This document shows positions 22,814 to 24,407 of a DNA stretch of 24,407 nucleotides, piece by piece. The notes beneath the pieces were generated by a model. That model was not told the DNA's origin. It saw only the letters and a program-made list of their open reading frames with translations, and searched no databases. A program made the translations under genes and the position numbers. The first letter of the stretch is position 1, and the number at the start of each line of letters is the position of its first letter. Source of the DNA: an uncultured Lachnospiraceae bacterium. GTDB taxonomy: Bacteria > Bacillota > Clostridia > Lachnospirales > Lachnospiraceae. The stretch is from contig USGM01000043.1 in NCBI GenBank assembly GCA_900554205.1, positions 1 to 24,407 on the forward strand. The letters are read 5' to 3'.

Positions 22814-23437
22814 CTACATCTCTGTCTGCACTTCAACACCCAGTTCCTTGAGTTCCTTGCGCAGACGCGGCACATCCTCATCAAAAACAATTCCATGGAT
22901 GCCCATACAGCATGCCGCCTCCACATTTGCCGGGGAATCATCAATAAACGCGCATTCCTCGGCTTTCAGCCCGTAGGTATCGAGCAAAAGCTGATAGATC
23001 GCCCTCTCCGGCTTCAGAAGCTTATGCTCCGCAGAGACAATGCGTCCATCCAGATACTGTGTTCCGGGAACCCTGTCGTGGTACTTGATCTGCTGGACAC
23101 TGGCGTTTGACAGAAGGTAGAGCTTATACCCCGCCTGTTTCAGTTCCGCCACAAGCTCTTCCATGCCCGTGATCGGCACCATGGGTCTCGCCCACCAGCG
23201 GAATACCAGTTCCTCCACCTGCTTGTGCAGACGCTCCGGCACACGCTTGTTGATGGATTTCACAGCGTCCTCCTCCGAAATGGTTCCGTGGTCAAGCTGC
23301 ACCCATTCCACCCTGCGGAATACTTCGCGGAGCAGGAGCTTACTGTCCTCTTCGTTCACGCCAAGTCTCTCGATATATAGCTCCGGGCAGAAGTGGATCA
23401 GAACCTGCCCCATGTCAAAAACCACATTCTTTATCAT
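22814..23437 (-). CDS. HAD-superfamily phosphatase, YihX-like
   Basis: The 207-aa protein carries all four HAD motifs: nucleophile D8 in VVFDMGQVL, S110 in LLSNAS, K142 in LLKPE, and D166-D167 in FIDDSPANVEAA. Motif I has Gly instead of the second Asp (DMG), as in E. coli YihX (alpha-D-glucose-1-phosphatase) and soluble-epoxide-hydrolase-type HADs, with a helical cap between motifs I and II. It probably dephosphorylates a small sugar phosphate in the cytosol; the substrate is not proven. The ATG overlaps the permease TGA (ATGA), so the two are coupled. The RBS is only a purine stretch (AGAAGAAAG). Confidence 0.88.
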   Translation of the reverse strand: MIKNVVFDMGQVLIHFCPELYIERLGVNEEDSKLLLREVFRRVEWVQLDHGTISEEDAVKSINKRVPERLHKQVEELVFRWWARPMVPITGMEELVAELKQAGYKLYLLSNASVQQIKYHDRVPGTQYLDGRIVSAEHKLLKPERAIYQLLLDTYGLKAEECAFIDDSPANVEAACCMGIHGIVFDEDVPRLRKELKELGVEVQTEM

Positions 23438-24407
23438 GCTTTCTTCTTATCGCGCCCCGTAAGCTTACGGAACAGCTTTCTCCTCTTTTCCTTTGCTTCC
23501 AGCCGTTCTCCGAGATCACGTCCTCCGACACCGTAGACGAGATAGAGGATCACACCGGATACCAGCATAATGAATACCGTGGACGCACATCGTCTGCCGG
23601 ATGCGTTGACGTTATATCCATACATACCTTCCTCTGCGCACATGCTCTGGATAACCATTGCGTAAGAAGTTCCGTAGGAGCTTGCAAAGGTTGCCGACAT
23701 ATCGTACTCGGTAAACAGACCGTTAAAGTTCAGTGCAAATACAGCGAGAACACTCGGAAGGATGATCGGGAGTTTCACCTTCAGGAAGGTATACAGTCCG
23801 CTCGCTCCCAGATTCTTCGCCGCATCCTCCAGTTCCTCATCAATCGCATAGAAGGATGCCTTGATCATACGCAGTGAGAACGGCAGCTTTACAACCGTGT
23901 ATGCCAGAATAATCAATATTCTTACCTTCTCGGCAAAATACAGGTTGGTATTTCCGACATACCAGATGGACTCACTGTTAAAGTAGGTTCTGTAGGAATA
24001 GCAGATCAGGATGGTCGGCAGCAGCCAGGGGAACAGCAGGCAATACTCCAGCACCACACTTCTCTTTTTCTTCTTGTTTTTGAAAATATAGTTACATGCC
24101 ACGACCACGATAATGCAGGCAAGCGCTGCTGCAACCACAGACATCAGGAAGCTCAGCTTAATGCCGCCCAGAGTCGCCTCATTTGCGAACAGACCGGAAA
24201 TGGAGCCTTCTCTCACCTTGTAGGTTCCGCGGGAGGTCAGGTACTCGTAATCCTGTGTTCCGAAATAGTTTATCAGTGTCCATTGTGTGATGTCAAGCTT
24301 CTTCATACGGATCGCACCGTAGGTCTGGAAGGAGAAGATGACGATCATAACTACCGGCGTCATGTAGATGATGAACAGGACGTAGGCGTAGATATGCGCA
24401 AGGACGT
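23434..24407 (-). CDS. Binding-protein-dependent ABC transporter permease, N-terminus beyond window
   Basis: The frame stays open to the right edge (323 residues visible); an ATG at 24363 lies inside a membrane helix (YVLFIIYMTPVVMIVIFSF) and is not a credible start. Six hydrophobic segments are visible. The EAA loop of binding-protein-dependent permeases is clear (EELEDAAKNLGAS, then LKVKLPIILPSVLAVFALN), which contacts the ATPase subunit. A long loop follows the first visible helix. The layout fits the second half of a fused two-domain permease of the iron(III)/thiamine/phosphonate (FbpB-like) type, or a single-domain permease of the polyamine/iron group. Substrate unknown. The C-terminal tail is Lys/Arg-rich. 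It overlaps the HAD gene by 4 bases. Confidence 0.87.
   Translation of the reverse strand, partial: VLAHIYAYVLFIIYMTPVVMIVIFSFQTYGAIRMKKLDITQWTLINYFGTQDYEYLTSRGTYKVREGSISGLFANEATLGGIKLSFLMSVVAAALACIIVVVACNYIFKNKKKKRSVVLEYCLLFPWLLPTILICYSYRTYFNSESIWYVGNTNLYFAEKVRILIILAYTVVKLPFSLRMIKASFYAIDEELEDAAKNLGASGLYTFLKVKLPIILPSVLAVFALNFNGLFTEYDMSATFASSYGTSYAMVIQSMCAEEGMYGYNVNASGRRCASTVFIMLVSGVILYLVYGVGGRDLGERLEAKEKRRKLFRKLTGRDKKKA

Noticed and set aside
24361..24363. ATG at 24363 as the permease start
   Set aside because: It lies inside a hydrophobic helix and the frame continues open to the window edge with membrane-like residues.

Overview
The window looks like chromosome from a spore-forming Clostridia member, most likely a Lachnospiraceae-type Firmicute. 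The evidence is a SpoVT-type AbrB regulator with a forespore-like promoter, an isoleucine T-box leader in front of ileS, strong AGGAGG-type ribosome binding sites, sigma-A promoters with near-consensus -35/-10 boxes, and mid-range G+C by eye. It holds no rRNA or tRNA gene, no CRISPR array and no complete insertion sequence.

Layout. (1) 1-7816, minus strand: sigma-A promoter, Ile-specific T-box, ileS, glgP, then an aconitase-family hydratase that runs off the left edge. Gaps are 23 and 46 bases with no terminator seen, so all three may be read from the T-box-controlled transcript. (2) 7788-10340: an acyltransferase-3 membrane protein (minus) and a membrane GGDEF diguanylate cyclase (plus), fired from back-to-back promoters. 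(3) 10357-13952, minus strand: two different AAA/DUF4143 ATPases flank spoVT, with a small CPBP-protease-like remnant on the plus strand between spoVT and the second ATPase. (4) 14021-19315, plus strand: a three-gene accessory island. It encodes a double zinc-ribbon, Tim44-like membrane protein; a two-TM protein with two Rossmann folds and a C-terminal RyR domain; and, one base later, a TIR protein with a proline-rich linker and a duplicated unrecognised C-terminal domain. Three 20-bp tandem repeats lie in the leader. (5) 19286-22545, minus strand: a sugar-acid-type operon (PfkB/KDG-kinase-like kinase, TetR regulator, ThuA-like protein, sugar isomerase/epimerase-like TIM barrel) ending in a terminator buried in the 3' end of the TIR gene. 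(6) 22602-24407, minus strand: the C-terminal half of a binding-protein-dependent ABC permease overlaps a HAD phosphatase by 4 bases, followed by a 33-codon ORF whose Shine-Dalgarno is locked in a long hairpin.

The main candidate for an undescribed system is region 4. TIR domains commonly make cyclic or modified ADP-ribose from NAD+, and RyR domains are suspected nucleotide-ligand modules. A TIR gene coupled to a membrane protein with Rossmann folds and an RyR domain therefore suggests a Thoeris-like signal-and-effector pair of different architecture. This is inference from domain content and has not been tested. The second strongest signal is the hairpin-sequestered small ORF at 22602-22760.
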